From NCBI RefSeq assembly GCF_000719555.1, contig NZ_JOGX01000100.1:1-15762 (forward strand): a stretch of 15,762 nt of DNA. The letters are read 5' to 3'. Made by a program: the position numbers and the translations under genes. The notes under the pieces were generated by a model. That model searched no databases and was not told the DNA's origin. It saw only the letters and a program-made list of their open reading frames with translations. Below, in pieces: positions 1 to 7,211 of the stretch. The stretch is from Streptomyces sp. NRRL F-5727 (GTDB lineage Bacteria > Actinomycetota > Actinomycetes > Streptomycetales > Streptomycetaceae). Position 1 is the stretch's first letter; each line of letters starts with the position of its first letter.

Positions 1-30
1 CGTGGGCTCGGAGATGTGTATAAGAGACAG
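1..30 (+). other. Nextera transposase adapter (sequencing artefact)
   Basis: The last 19 of these bases, AGATGTGTATAAGAGACAG, are the Tn5 mosaic end used in Nextera libraries. The 11 bases before it match the read-2 adapter. This is library sequence left on the contig end, so genomic sequence starts at base 31. The reading frame of the neighbouring lipoprotein must not be extended into it. Confidence 0.95.
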
Positions 31-315
31 GGTGTGGCGGGTGCCGGGGGTGAGGCCGGTGACGTCGGTCATGAGGGTGGTGGCGGGGAGTTCCCTGACC
101 TGGCGGCCGTCCTGGAGGACCTGGTAGCCGGTGACGGCGCGGTCGTCGGTGGCGGCCTGCCACATGACGTGGACGGTGGTGGCGCTGCCGGAGGTGGCGG
201 TGAGGCCGGTGGGGGGTGCGGGCGGGGTGGTGTCCGGCGGTGTCCCGGTGGAGCAGGCGGTGAGTGCGGCGAGCACGAGCACGGTCGACAGGCTTGCGGG
301 GAGCGGGCGTTGCAC
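31..315 (-). CDS. Fibronectin type III lipoprotein, 5' part only
   Basis: This is the first 95 codons of a secreted lipoprotein. The chosen GTG start at 315 has GGAGG seven bases upstream, and an in-frame TAG lies further up. The protein opens VQRPLPASLSTVLVLAALTAC: a short basic n-region, a hydrophobic core, and a lipobox (LTAC) whose Cys would be lipidated. A Thr/Pro-rich linker (STGTPPDTTPPAPP) follows. Then comes a fibronectin type III fold, with PTGLTAT at its start and TDVTGLTPGTRHT at its end. Such modules occur as spacers in exported glycosidases and cell-surface proteins. The functional domain lies beyond the contig edge, so the activity cannot be named. The gene is divergent from the 459 gene. 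Confidence 0.75.
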
Positions 316-458
316 GGGCCGGCCTCCGTCCGTCGGAAAGGTCCAGACCTATATCGCACGCCTGGGGAGACCCGCGCAAGAGGGCTTCACGGGGGCGTTG
401 TCAGTGGGGTGCGCTTCACTGGAACCGTTACTCTCCGTAGTCGATTCTTGGGGGGATC
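316..458. promoter_or_regulatory. Divergent intergenic region
   Basis: These 143 bp separate the lipoprotein (minus) from the 459 gene (plus) and should hold both promoters. A GGAAC at 421-425 followed by GTCGAT at 440-445 could be an ECF-type promoter for the plus gene, but the spacing is short. TTGTCA at 398-403 has no well-placed -10. No clear palindrome was seen. Confidence 0.3.
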
Positions 459-1058
459 ATGACGGACCGTTCGCTGTACGTGTCGCCGGCCGGGGTGCGG
501 CGGCGCGGCTGGACCGACGCGATGGTGCGGGAGCTGCTGGGGCTGCCGGACGTGCAGGGGCGCGACCCTCGGCGGTACGCGCCGCGGCCGGTGCGGCTGT
601 ATCTGCTGGCGCGGGTGGAGGCGGTGGAGCGGACGCCGGAGTTCAGGGCGGCGTCGACGGCGCTGGTGGAGGCCCGCCGGAGCGCCGCCGTCGGGGTGCT
701 CGCCGGGACGCGGCGGGCCGCCGTGCTCGCGGCGATCCGGGCCGAGCCGATCGAGGTGCCGCGGCTGCCCGCGGCCGAGCTGGAGCGGCGGGCGGTCCGC
801 CACCGGCACCTGCTGACCGCGCGCGCCCCGGCCGGGCGGGGCGGTCCGGCGCCGGCCGGCTCGCTGGTCCGGTGGCAGGTGGGCTATCTGCGGCAGGCGC
901 TGGCGCGGTACGAGACGCTGCTCGACGGGCTGTACGGCGACACCGGCCGCCGCGAGGCCGAACGGCTGCTGCGGCGCAGGCTGTACGAGGCGATCGCCGC
1001 CGCGTATCCGGCGCTGGCCGGGGAGTGCGCCCGGCGGATCGCGCTGGAGTCGGCGTGA
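459..1058 (+). CDS. Conserved actinobacterial protein of unknown function
   Basis: A 199-residue, Arg- and Ala-rich, probably cytoplasmic protein. It starts at an ATG with a run of six G immediately upstream as the ribosome binding site. The N-terminus (YVSPAGVRRRGWTDAMVRELLG, then PRRYAPRPVRLYLLARVEAVE, about residues 7-58) resembles a short module I associate with many Streptomyces proteins: a Gly-Trp-Thr helix, a Pro-Asp turn, then an aromatic strand ending in RVEA. That module may bind nucleic acid, but this is not established. The rest is helical, with clusters such as ERLLRRRLYEAIAAAYP near the C-terminus. There is no signal peptide or membrane segment. The gene stands alone, divergent from the lipoprotein and convergent with permease A. 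No function is assigned. Confidence 0.75.
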   Translation: MTDRSLYVSPAGVRRRGWTDAMVRELLGLPDVQGRDPRRYAPRPVRLYLLARVEAVERTPEFRAASTALVEARRSAAVGVLAGTRRAAVLAAIRAEPIEVPRLPAAELERRAVRHRHLLTARAPAGRGGPAPAGSLVRWQVGYLRQALARYETLLDGLYGDTGRREAERLLRRRLYEAIAAAYPALAGECARRIALESA

Positions 1059-1078
1059 GGGCGGCGGGCACGACGCCG

Positions 1079-1111
1079 CCCCGGGCCCCGCGGGGTGCGC
1101 GGGGCCCGGGG
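1079..1111. terminator. Bidirectional hairpin terminator
   Basis: A perfect 14-bp GC-only stem, CCCCGGGCCCCGCG (1079-1092) and its complement (1098-1111), with a 5-nt loop. It sits 20 bp after the stop of the 459 gene and about 50 bp after the stop of convergent permease A. There is no U-tract on either strand, as is common for Streptomyces terminators. Confidence 0.75.
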
Positions 1112-1115
1112 CGGG

Positions 1116-1163
1116 CGGGACGGTTCCCGGGGTGGTTCCCGGGACGGGTCCTGGGGCGGGTCC
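1116..1163. repeat. Four tandem 12-bp repeats
   Basis: Four back-to-back imperfect 12-mers: CGGGACGGTTCC, CGGGGTGGTTCC, CGGGACGGGTCC and TGGGGCGGGTCC. They lie in the 3' flank of permease A, and the last base of the fourth copy is the first plus-strand base of the stop codon. The function is unknown; they may be a replication-slippage product. Confidence 0.8.
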
Positions 1164-2608
1164 TAGTGGGCGTGGACCGTCTTGGCGCGGGTCTCGGAGA
1201 TCTCCTCGCCCGGCTCCATCGGCGCCGTCACCTCGTCGTCGTCCCGGCGCCCGCCGAAGTGGTTGAAGACCACGTTGAGCAGGACGGCCGCGACGCAGCC
1301 GGTGGAGATGCCGGAGTCCAGGATGATCTGCGCGGTCTCCGGGAAGGCGTGGTAGAAGTCCGGCTTGGTGATCGGAATGATGCCGACCGCCAGCGAGACG
1401 GCGACGATGAGGACGTTGTTGTCCTTCTCCAGGCCGGCCTTGACCAGGGTCTGGATGCCGCTGGCGGCGACCGAGCCGAAGAGGACGACGCCCGCGCCGC
1501 CGAGCACCGGGCGGGGCACGACCGAGATCAGCGAGGCCATCACCGGCGAGAGGCCCATCAGGACGAGCAGGCCGCCGCCGCAGGCGACGACGAAGCGGCT
1601 GCGGATCCGGGTCATGGCGACCAGGCCGACGTTCTGGGCGAAGGCGCTGCACATGAAGCCGTTGAAGAGCGGGCTGATCGCCGAGCCGAGGGTGTCGGCG
1701 CGCAGACCGGCGGCGATGGTCTTCTCGTCGGCGGGCCGCTCGACGATCTCGCCGAGCGCCAGCATGTCGGCGGTGGACTCGGTCATCGAGACCAGCATGA
1801 CGACGCACATCGAGATGATCGCGGCGAGGGCGAACTGCGGGGCGCCGAAGTGGAAGGGGCTGGGGAAGCCGACGAGGTCCGCCTCGGTCACCGGGGAGAA
1901 GTCGGTGACGCCGAAGGGTATGGCGATCAGGGTGCCGAGGACGAGGCCGACGAGGACCGCGATCTGCTTGAGGAAGCCGCGGGTGAAGCGGCGCAGCAGC
2001 AGGACGATCGCGAGGGTGACGGCGGCCAGGGCGAGGAATCTGCCCGAACCGTAGTCCTCCGCCGCCGGGTTGGGCCCCTGGGCCCAGCCGAAGGCGACCG
2101 GCAGCAGCGAGATGCCGATCAGGGTGATGACGGTGCCGGTGACGACCGGCGGGAAGAACCGCACGAGGCGGGAGAACCAGGGCGCGGCCAGGAAGCCGAG
2201 GAGACCGGCGACGATGATCGCGCCGAAGATGACGGGCAGCGCGTCGGCCTTGTTCTCCGTCGTGTCGACGATGGCGAGCATCGGGGCGACGCCGGCGAAG
2301 GTGACGCCGTTGACGAAGGGGAGCTTGGCCCCGATCTTCCAGACGCCGAGGGTCTGGAGGAAGGTCGCGAGGCCGGCGGTGAAGAGGCTGGCGCCGGTCA
2401 GGAAGGTGAGTTCGGTGCCGGAGAGGCCGACGGCCGCTCCGACGATCAGCGGCGGGGCCACCACGCCCGCGTACATGGCGGCCACGTGCTGGAGGCCGCT
2501 GGTGAACATCTTCAGTGGGGGCAGGGTCTCGTCGACCGGATGCTTGGTCCGGTCTTCCGGGGCGGTGCCTGCGTCTTGTGCATTGCGAACCTGGGGCTCG
2601 TCGGCCAC
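1163..2608 (-). CDS. NCS2 family purine (xanthine/urate) permease A
   Basis: An inner-membrane nucleobase importer of the NCS2/NAT family, 481 residues with about 14 hydrophobic segments. The start is the GTG at 2608 (VADEPQ), with GGAGGAA just upstream; an in-frame GTG at 2632 would include that ribosome binding site in the coding region. Family marks are LQHVAAMYAGVVAPPLIVG in the first membrane segment (the conserved His), MTESTADMLALGE with the acidic residue of segment 8, and the NAT signature QNVGLVAMTR. This branch carries xanthine and/or urate, usually with protons. The neighbours (8-oxoguanine deaminase upstream, uricase further up) support a purine substrate. It is a paralogue of permease B, and both share HPVDE.LP before the first segment. 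The exact substrate is not readable from sequence. Confidence 0.9.
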   Translation of the reverse strand: MADEPQVRNAQDAGTAPEDRTKHPVDETLPPLKMFTSGLQHVAAMYAGVVAPPLIVGAAVGLSGTELTFLTGASLFTAGLATFLQTLGVWKIGAKLPFVNGVTFAGVAPMLAIVDTTENKADALPVIFGAIIVAGLLGFLAAPWFSRLVRFFPPVVTGTVITLIGISLLPVAFGWAQGPNPAAEDYGSGRFLALAAVTLAIVLLLRRFTRGFLKQIAVLVGLVLGTLIAIPFGVTDFSPVTEADLVGFPSPFHFGAPQFALAAIISMCVVMLVSMTESTADMLALGEIVERPADEKTIAAGLRADTLGSAISPLFNGFMCSAFAQNVGLVAMTRIRSRFVVACGGGLLVLMGLSPVMASLISVVPRPVLGGAGVVLFGSVAASGIQTLVKAGLEKDNNVLIVAVSLAVGIIPITKPDFYHAFPETAQIILDSGISTGCVAAVLLNVVFNHFGGRRDDDEVTAPMEPGEEISETRAKTVHAH

Positions 2609-2788
2609 GGCGGTTCCTCCGGTCGGGTACACGTCGGCGGTGACGCGGGTGTCAGGGAGGTGGTGCGATGCGGTGCGAAGTGCAGGAGGTGCGGCTCGGT
2701 GCGGGGTGGTGCGAGGCGCCGGAGGAGGGGGTGCGGCGCGGGGACGGGGCGCCCGGTGGGGGTGCGGGCACGGGTCGCCGTCCCGGGG

Positions 2789-2817
2789 GGCGCCGTACGA
2801 CTGGTGCGTACGGCGCC
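2789..2817. terminator. Hairpin, terminator or attenuator
   Basis: A perfect 10-bp stem (GGCGCCGTAC at 2789-2798, complement at 2808-2817) with a 9-nt loop, about 180 bp upstream of the permease A start. It is the second strong hairpin after the deaminase stop. It could back up termination or act as a leader attenuator for permease A. Confidence 0.5.
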
Positions 2818-2859
2818 GCCCGGTCGGGCTGCCGCGGAGCCGGTTCGGGTCCGCGGCGA

Positions 2860-2887
2860 CCGGTCGAGGGCCGTCCCCCTCGACCGG
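2860..2887 (-). terminator. Terminator after 8-oxoguanine deaminase
   Basis: A perfect 11-bp stem (CCGGTCGAGGG at 2860-2870, complement at 2877-2887) with a 6-nt loop. It lies 15 bp past the deaminase stop codon on the minus strand and has no U-tract. It probably separates the deaminase transcript from permease A. Confidence 0.7.
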
Positions 2888-2902
2888 ACTCCGGGGGGAG
2901 CG

Positions 2903-4291
2903 TCAGCCCTGGGCCGCGATGCGGGCCAGGCGCTGGGCCTCCGTGCGCGCGTCGCGCGCGATGGTGTCCTCGTCGACGGTGAGCAGGCGGTTGTTCTCCA
3001 CGATCTGCTTGCCGTTGACGAAGGAGGCGGTGACCGGGGCCGCCGCGCCGAAGACGATGGCGGTGACCGGGTCGGCGATCGAGGAGTGGCCGAGGCCGTC
3101 GATCTTCCAGAGGACGAAGTCGGCGAGCTTGCCGGCCTCCAGCGAGCCGATGCTGTCGGCGCGGCCGAGGACCTGCGCGCCGCCGTAGGTGCCGAGGCGG
3201 AGGGCCTGGCGGGCGTTGAGCGCGGACTCGCGGTGGGCGCCGAGGCGGTTGATCAGCAGGGCGTTGCGGAGTTCGGTGTGGAGCTCGCCGGACTCGTTGG
3301 AGGCGGTGCCGTCGACGCCGAGGCCGACCGGGACGCCCGCCTTCAGCATGTCGGGGACGCGGGCGATGCCGGCGGCGAGGCGCGCGTTGGACGACGGACA
3401 GTGGGCGACACCGGTCTTCGTACGGGCGAAGGCCGCGATGTCGGAGTCGTTCATGTGGACGCAGTGCGCCATCCACACGTCCTCGCCGAGGAAGCCGGTC
3501 GACTCGAAGTAGTCGGTCGGGCCCATGCCGAAGAGCTCGTGGCAGAACTTCTCCTCCTCCACGGTCTCCGAGCCGTGGGTGTGCATGCGCACGCCGAGGC
3601 GGCGGCCGAGGGCGGCACCCTCGCGGAGCAGCTCGGTGGAGATGGAGAAGGGCGAGCAGGGGGCGACGGCGACCTGCGTCATCGAGTCGAAGGAGGCGTC
3701 GTGGTGCTTCTTGACGGTCTCCTCGGTCGCGGCGAGCGCGCCCTCGGTGGTCTCGACGGCGAAGTCCGGCGGCAGGCCGCCGTCCTTCTCGCTGCGGTCC
3801 ATGGAGCCGCGGGCCAGGGTGAAGCGCACGCCCATCTCGGAGGCGGCGCCGATGATGGCGCCGGAGAGGTCGCCGGAGCCCTGCGGGAAGACGTAGTGGT
3901 GGTCCATGGCGGTGGTGACGCCGCCGCGGGCCATCATGGCGAGCGAGCCCTGGGCGGCGACGCGCACCATCTGCTCGTCGATGCGGGCCCAGGTCGGGTA
4001 GAGCGCGACCAGCCAGTTGAAGAGGTTGTGGTCGGTGGCCAGGCCCCGGGTGATCCACTGGTAGAAGTGGTGGTGGGTGTTGACCAGGCCCGGGGTGACC
4101 AGGTGGCCGGTGGCGTCGATCCGCCGGACCACGTTCTCCAGGTTCTCGGGGGCCTTGCCGGCGCCGAGGGACTCGATCCTGTTGCCGGCGACGACGAGGT
4201 ACCCGGAGGCGTACTCGGTGTCGTTCGCGTCGACGGTGGCGATCGCCGCGTTCTCGATGACGATGCGCTGGGCTGCCGAAGGTGCTGCCAT
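2903..4291 (-). CDS. 8-oxoguanine deaminase (amidohydrolase)
   Basis: A 462-residue cytosolic zinc amidohydrolase of the TRZ/ATZ group. It hydrolyses 8-oxoguanine to urate and ammonia, which feeds uricase. The start is the ATG at 4291 (MAAPSAAQ), with AAGGAAG seven bases upstream; a start at 4330 would run into the permease B stop. Metal ligands visible are the HHH of NTHHHFYQW (73-75), His239 within MHTHGSET, His276 within MAHCVH, and Asp327 within GVDGTASNE. The C-terminal LEAGKLADFVLW is the usual return to the beta-sandwich domain. Its place between two purine permeases and beside uricase favours 8-oxoguanine deaminase over an s-triazine or other amidohydrolase. It begins 48 bp after permease B ends, so the two are probably co-transcribed. 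Confidence 0.85.
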   Translation of the reverse strand: MAAPSAAQRIVIENAAIATVDANDTEYASGYLVVAGNRIESLGAGKAPENLENVVRRIDATGHLVTPGLVNTHHHFYQWITRGLATDHNLFNWLVALYPTWARIDEQMVRVAAQGSLAMMARGGVTTAMDHHYVFPQGSGDLSGAIIGAASEMGVRFTLARGSMDRSEKDGGLPPDFAVETTEGALAATEETVKKHHDASFDSMTQVAVAPCSPFSISTELLREGAALGRRLGVRMHTHGSETVEEEKFCHELFGMGPTDYFESTGFLGEDVWMAHCVHMNDSDIAAFARTKTGVAHCPSSNARLAAGIARVPDMLKAGVPVGLGVDGTASNESGELHTELRNALLINRLGAHRESALNARQALRLGTYGGAQVLGRADSIGSLEAGKLADFVLWKIDGLGHSSIADPVTAIVFGAAAPVTASFVNGKQIVENNRLLTVDEDTIARDARTEAQRLARIAAQG

Positions 4292-4339
4292 GGCGGTGCT
4301 TCCTTCATTCCTCATGGGTGGGGTGGGCACGGCAGGACC

Positions 4340-5758
4340 CTAGGAGGATTTGAGTGCCGGGGCCGTGTGACGGCTCCGGGTGCCGAGATGGTGGAAGAAC
4401 AGGTTCAGCAGGACGGCGACGAGCGCGCCCGCGCTGATGCCGGAGCCGAGCACGGTCTGCGCCCAGGCGGGGAATCCGGCGTAGAAGGTGGGCGCGGCGA
4501 GCGGGATGATGCCCGCGCCGAGCGCGACGGCCACCAGGATGATGTTGGAGCTGTCGTCGAGTCCGGCCTCGGAGAGGGTCCGGATGCCGCTGACCGCGAT
4601 GGAGCCGAAGAGGACGATGCCGGCGCCCCCGAGGACGGGCATCGGGACCAGGGAGACCACCGCGCCGAGGACCGGGAAGGCGCCGAGCACCAGGAGGGCG
4701 CCGCCGGCGACGGCGACCACGTAGCGGGAGCGGACCCGGGTGAGCGAGACGACGCCGACGTTCTGCGCGAAGGCGGAGGTCGGGAAGCCGCCGAAGACGG
4801 GGCCGAGCAGGGTGGCGACGCCGTCGGTGCGCAGCCCGCGGGTGATGGTCCTCCCGTCGCTGGGCCGGTCGCAGATCTCGCCGAGGGCGAGCATGCAGGC
4901 GCTGGACTCGGTCATGAGGACCAACATCACGATGCACAGGGAGAGGATCGCGGCGGGCTGGAACTCGGGGACGCCGAAGGCGAAGGGGGCGGGCAGCGCG
5001 GCGACGGGCGCCTCGCGCAGGGCGGTGAAGTCGGCCATCCCGAAGGGGATCGCGGCGAGGGTGCCGATGAACAGGCCGAGGAGCAGGGCGATCTGCCGGA
5101 GGAAGCCGCGGCCGAAGCGCTGGAAGAGCAGGACGACGACCAGGGTGAAGCCGGCGAGGGCGAGGTGCTTCATGGCGCCGAAGTCGGCGGCGGTCCTGTC
5201 GCCGCCCTGGGCCCAGCTGACGGGCACCGGCATCAGGGTGACGCCGATCAGGGTGATGACGACGCCGGTGACGAGCGGCGGGAAGAAGCGCAGCAGCCGG
5301 CCGAAGAAGGGGCCGACGGCGAGGCAGAAGACGCCGGCGACCATGACCGCGCCGTAGATGGCGGGGAGCTGGTGCCCGGGGGCGCTCGTCTCGGCGATGG
5401 CCAGCATGGGGGCGATGCCCGCGGAGGAGGCGGCGTTGACGAACGGGAGCCGGTTGCCGGCGAGGTTCCGGACGCCGAGGGTCTGCAGGAGGGTGGCGAG
5501 TCCGGCGATCAGCAGGCTCGCGGCGATGAGCCGGGTCATCCCGGCCGCGTCCAGGCCGACGGCCTGGCCGATGATGAGCGGAGGGGTGACGACGCCCGCG
5601 TACATGGCGGCGATGTGCTGGAGCGCGGCGGGGACGAGCCGCGAGGCGGGAAGCTTCTCGTCCACCGGATGGCAGGCGGCCTGGGACGGGGCCGGGGTGG
5701 ACGACGGGGTGGGACACGGGCCTTCGGCGGACGCCGGCCCCTGTGCGGGCAGTGCCAT
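4340..5758 (-). CDS. NCS2 family purine (xanthine/urate) permease B
   Basis: A second NCS2/NAT importer of 472 residues, paralogous to permease A. The ATG at 5758 is preceded by GGAGGG at eight bases. A Pro/Ala-rich cytoplasmic tail (about residues 1-30) leads to LQHIAAMYAGVVTPPLIIG, the first membrane segment with its conserved His. MTESSACMLALGE and the NAT signature QNVGVVSLTR follow. It lies 92 bp after the uricase stop, with a strong hairpin in between, and 48 bp before the deaminase. It may be expressed partly by read-through from the urate operon. Urate or xanthine is the likely cargo. Which of the two permeases takes which purine cannot be told. Confidence 0.9.
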   Translation of the reverse strand: MALPAQGPASAEGPCPTPSSTPAPSQAACHPVDEKLPASRLVPAALQHIAAMYAGVVTPPLIIGQAVGLDAAGMTRLIAASLLIAGLATLLQTLGVRNLAGNRLPFVNAASSAGIAPMLAIAETSAPGHQLPAIYGAVMVAGVFCLAVGPFFGRLLRFFPPLVTGVVITLIGVTLMPVPVSWAQGGDRTAADFGAMKHLALAGFTLVVVLLFQRFGRGFLRQIALLLGLFIGTLAAIPFGMADFTALREAPVAALPAPFAFGVPEFQPAAILSLCIVMLVLMTESSACMLALGEICDRPSDGRTITRGLRTDGVATLLGPVFGGFPTSAFAQNVGVVSLTRVRSRYVVAVAGGALLVLGAFPVLGAVVSLVPMPVLGGAGIVLFGSIAVSGIRTLSEAGLDDSSNIILVAVALGAGIIPLAAPTFYAGFPAWAQTVLGSGISAGALVAVLLNLFFHHLGTRSRHTAPALKSS

Positions 5759-5781
5759 GCTGGGTTCCCTCCGGTCTGGTG

Positions 5782-5817
5782 CCGGTCCCCGCCCGACTGC
5801 GGGCGGGCGGGGACCGG
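5782..5817 (-). terminator. Terminator-like hairpin after uricase
   Basis: A perfect 14-bp stem (CCGGTCCCCGCCCG at 5782-5795, complement at 5804-5817) with an 8-nt loop, placed between the uricase stop and the permease B ribosome binding site. It has no U-tract. It would dampen or end the uraD-uraH-uricase transcript before permease B. Confidence 0.7.
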
Positions 5818-5825
5818 GTCACTCA

Positions 5826-5858
5826 GTGCCGCTCAGAGATGTGGTGCCACTCAGAGAT
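5826..5858. repeat. Duplicated 15-bp unit at the uricase stop codon
   Basis: GTGCCGCTCAGAGAT (5826-5840) and GTGCCACTCAGAGAT (5844-5858) are repeated with an 18-bp period, and part of a third copy (CACTCAG) lies at 5819-5825. The upstream copy carries the uricase stop, and the downstream copy repeats the same CTC-TGA. It looks like a small slippage duplication. Confidence 0.7.
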
Positions 5859-6798
5859 TGGTCATGTCGACCGGGATCAGCGCCTCGGCGCCGTCACGCA
5901 GGACCGTGGCCTCGATCAGGCCGTACATGCGGTCCGCGGCGTAGTAGACCTCGTTGTCGTTCTTCAGCCCGAAGGGCTCCAGGTCCACCAGGAAGTGGTG
6001 CTTGTTGGGGAGCGAGAAGCGCACCTCGTCGATCTCCGCGCGGTGGTTGATGATCCGCGTGGCCATCTGGTACAGCGTCTGCTGGAGGGAGTACGAGTAG
6101 GTCTCGGCGAAGGCTTCGAGCATGTGGCGCCTGGTCTGCTCGTAGGACCGCTCCCAGTTGGGCATGCGCTGGTCGTCGTCGGTCCAGTTGAACCGCCAGC
6201 GGCCGGAGACCTGGGTGGCCAGGATGCGGTCGTACGCCTCCTGGAGGGTGGTGTACTTGTCCTTGATGTAGCCCCAGAACTCCGAGTTGGTGGAGTTCAT
6301 GACGACGAGGTCCTTGAGGCCGGAGATGACCTCCCACTTCTCGCCGTCGTAGGTGATCTGGGTGACCCGGGTCTCCTGGCCCTTGCGGACGAAGGAGTGG
6401 TTGACCTCGTCGGCGCCGATGAACTTGGAGTTGGCGTCGGAGGAGGCGATGCGCTCCCAGGCGTACTCCTCGATCCGGATCCGGGCCCGCTTGATCGGCT
6501 CCTGGCTCGTCACGAAGTGGCGGGCGAGGTGGATGCCGAACTGCTCGGCGGACTCGATGCCGTACTCCTTGGCGAACGCGAAGACGGTGTTCTTCGTCGT
6601 GTCGGTGGGGAGGCAGTGGGCGTTGGAGCCGGTGAGGTGGACGTCGTCGAGGTCGCCGGAGAGGGCGACGGAGACGTTCAGGTCCTTGATGTGGTGGGTG
6701 GCGCCGTCCCGCGTGATCTTGACGACGCGGTTCTCTGCTTTGCCGTACTGGTTCTGGCCGAGGATCACAGGGTGGGCAGGGCGGGAAAGGGGTGTCAT
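5851..6798 (-). CDS. pucL: Urate oxidase (uricase), cofactor-independent
   Basis: A 315-residue cytosolic uricase, converting urate + O2 + H2O to 5-hydroxyisourate + H2O2. The start is the ATG at 6798 (MTPLSRPAHP). Its GAGGGAG ribosome binding site lies inside the last codons and stop of uraH, so the two genes are translationally linked. The catalytic dyad is visible as Lys20 in QYGKAENRV and Thr65 in LPTDTTKNT. The active-site His is His267 in LPNKHHFLVDL, and SLQQTLYQMA holds the expected Gln. Both tandem T-fold halves are present, so the length is normal. The protein ends DMTNL with no peroxisomal-type tail. The H2O2 product ties it to the catalase at 10651, whose promoter shares this operon's operator. 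Confidence 0.96.
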   Translation of the reverse strand: MTPLSRPAHPVILGQNQYGKAENRVVKITRDGATHHIKDLNVSVALSGDLDDVHLTGSNAHCLPTDTTKNTVFAFAKEYGIESAEQFGIHLARHFVTSQEPIKRARIRIEEYAWERIASSDANSKFIGADEVNHSFVRKGQETRVTQITYDGEKWEVISGLKDLVVMNSTNSEFWGYIKDKYTTLQEAYDRILATQVSGRWRFNWTDDDQRMPNWERSYEQTRRHMLEAFAETYSYSLQQTLYQMATRIINHRAEIDEVRFSLPNKHHFLVDLEPFGLKNDNEVYYAADRMYGLIEATVLRDGAEALIPVDMTNL

Positions 6799-6803
6799 GT
6801 CTG

Positions 6804-7211
6804 CTAGCTCCCTCGGTAAACGGAGTAGCCGAACGGGTTGAGCAGCAGCGGTACGTGGTAGTGCTCGCCCGGCTTGACGGCGAACGTGATCGCCACCTCC
6901 GGGAAGAAAGCACCGGCCGGACCGCTGTCCCGATTCGCGGGGGCGTCCTGCTGCGCCTCGGCTTGCTGGTTCTGCTTGCTCAGGAAGTACGCCTCGGTCT
7001 CGAAGTCGAGGCGTACGTGGGTGGTGCCGACCGGCAGGGCCGGCAGGTCCTTGCACCGTCCGTCGGCGTCGGTGGCCGAGCCGCCGAGCGCGACCCAGGC
7101 GGCGTCGGAGCCGGCGCGGGCGGCGAGCGTGATCGCCACGCCCTCCGCGGGGCGACCGATGCTGGTGTCCAGGATGTGGGTGGACACCGAGGCCGTGGTG
7201 TCGGTGCTCAT
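6804..7211 (-). CDS. uraH: 5-hydroxyisourate hydrolase (transthyretin-like)
   Basis: A 135-residue enzyme that opens the ring of 5-hydroxyisourate to OHCU, the second step after uricase. Hallmarks are STHILDTSIGRPA near the N-terminus (His12), Arg52 in DGRCKDL, His119 in EHYHVPLLLNPFGYS, and the diagnostic C-terminal YRGS. The ATG at 7211 overlaps the uraD stop by ATGA, so I take this start over any upstream extension of the same frame. A Gln/Ala-rich insertion (SKQNQQAEAQQDAPANRDSG, about residues 78-97) lies between YF and FFPEV, where most bacterial family members have only a few residues. I believe similar insertions occur in Streptomyces. It is the middle gene of the uraD-uraH-uricase operon. 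Confidence 0.95.
   Translation of the reverse strand: MSTDTTASVSTHILDTSIGRPAEGVAITLAARAGSDAAWVALGGSATDADGRCKDLPALPVGTTHVRLDFETEAYFLSKQNQQAEAQQDAPANRDSGPAGAFFPEVAITFAVKPGEHYHVPLLLNPFGYSVYRGS

Larger units (their letters stand above)
2609..2902 (-). promoter_or_regulatory. Structured spacer between deaminase and permease A
   Basis: 294 bp with no supported gene. Reading in the direction of transcription, it first holds the deaminase terminator (2860-2887), then an inverted repeat CCGCGGA/TCCGCGG (2832-2838, 2850-2856), then the strong hairpin at 2789-2817. It ends in a stretch with many GGTGCG-like repeats (2660-2715, plus strand) and the permease A ribosome binding site. A permease A promoter probably lies here, but I could not find a convincing -35/-10 pair. 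Confidence 0.4.

Noticed and set aside
2842..2852. GGTTCGGGTCC, similar to a tRNA T-loop
   Set aside because: The conserved A at the RAN position is missing, and no acceptor, D or anticodon arms can be built around it. It belongs to an intergenic hairpin.
131..5944. A 1,937-codon open frame on the plus strand
   Set aside because: It is the open antisense frame expected in high-GC DNA. It crosses five well-identified minus-strand genes and encodes low-complexity Asp/Gly/Glu-rich sequence.
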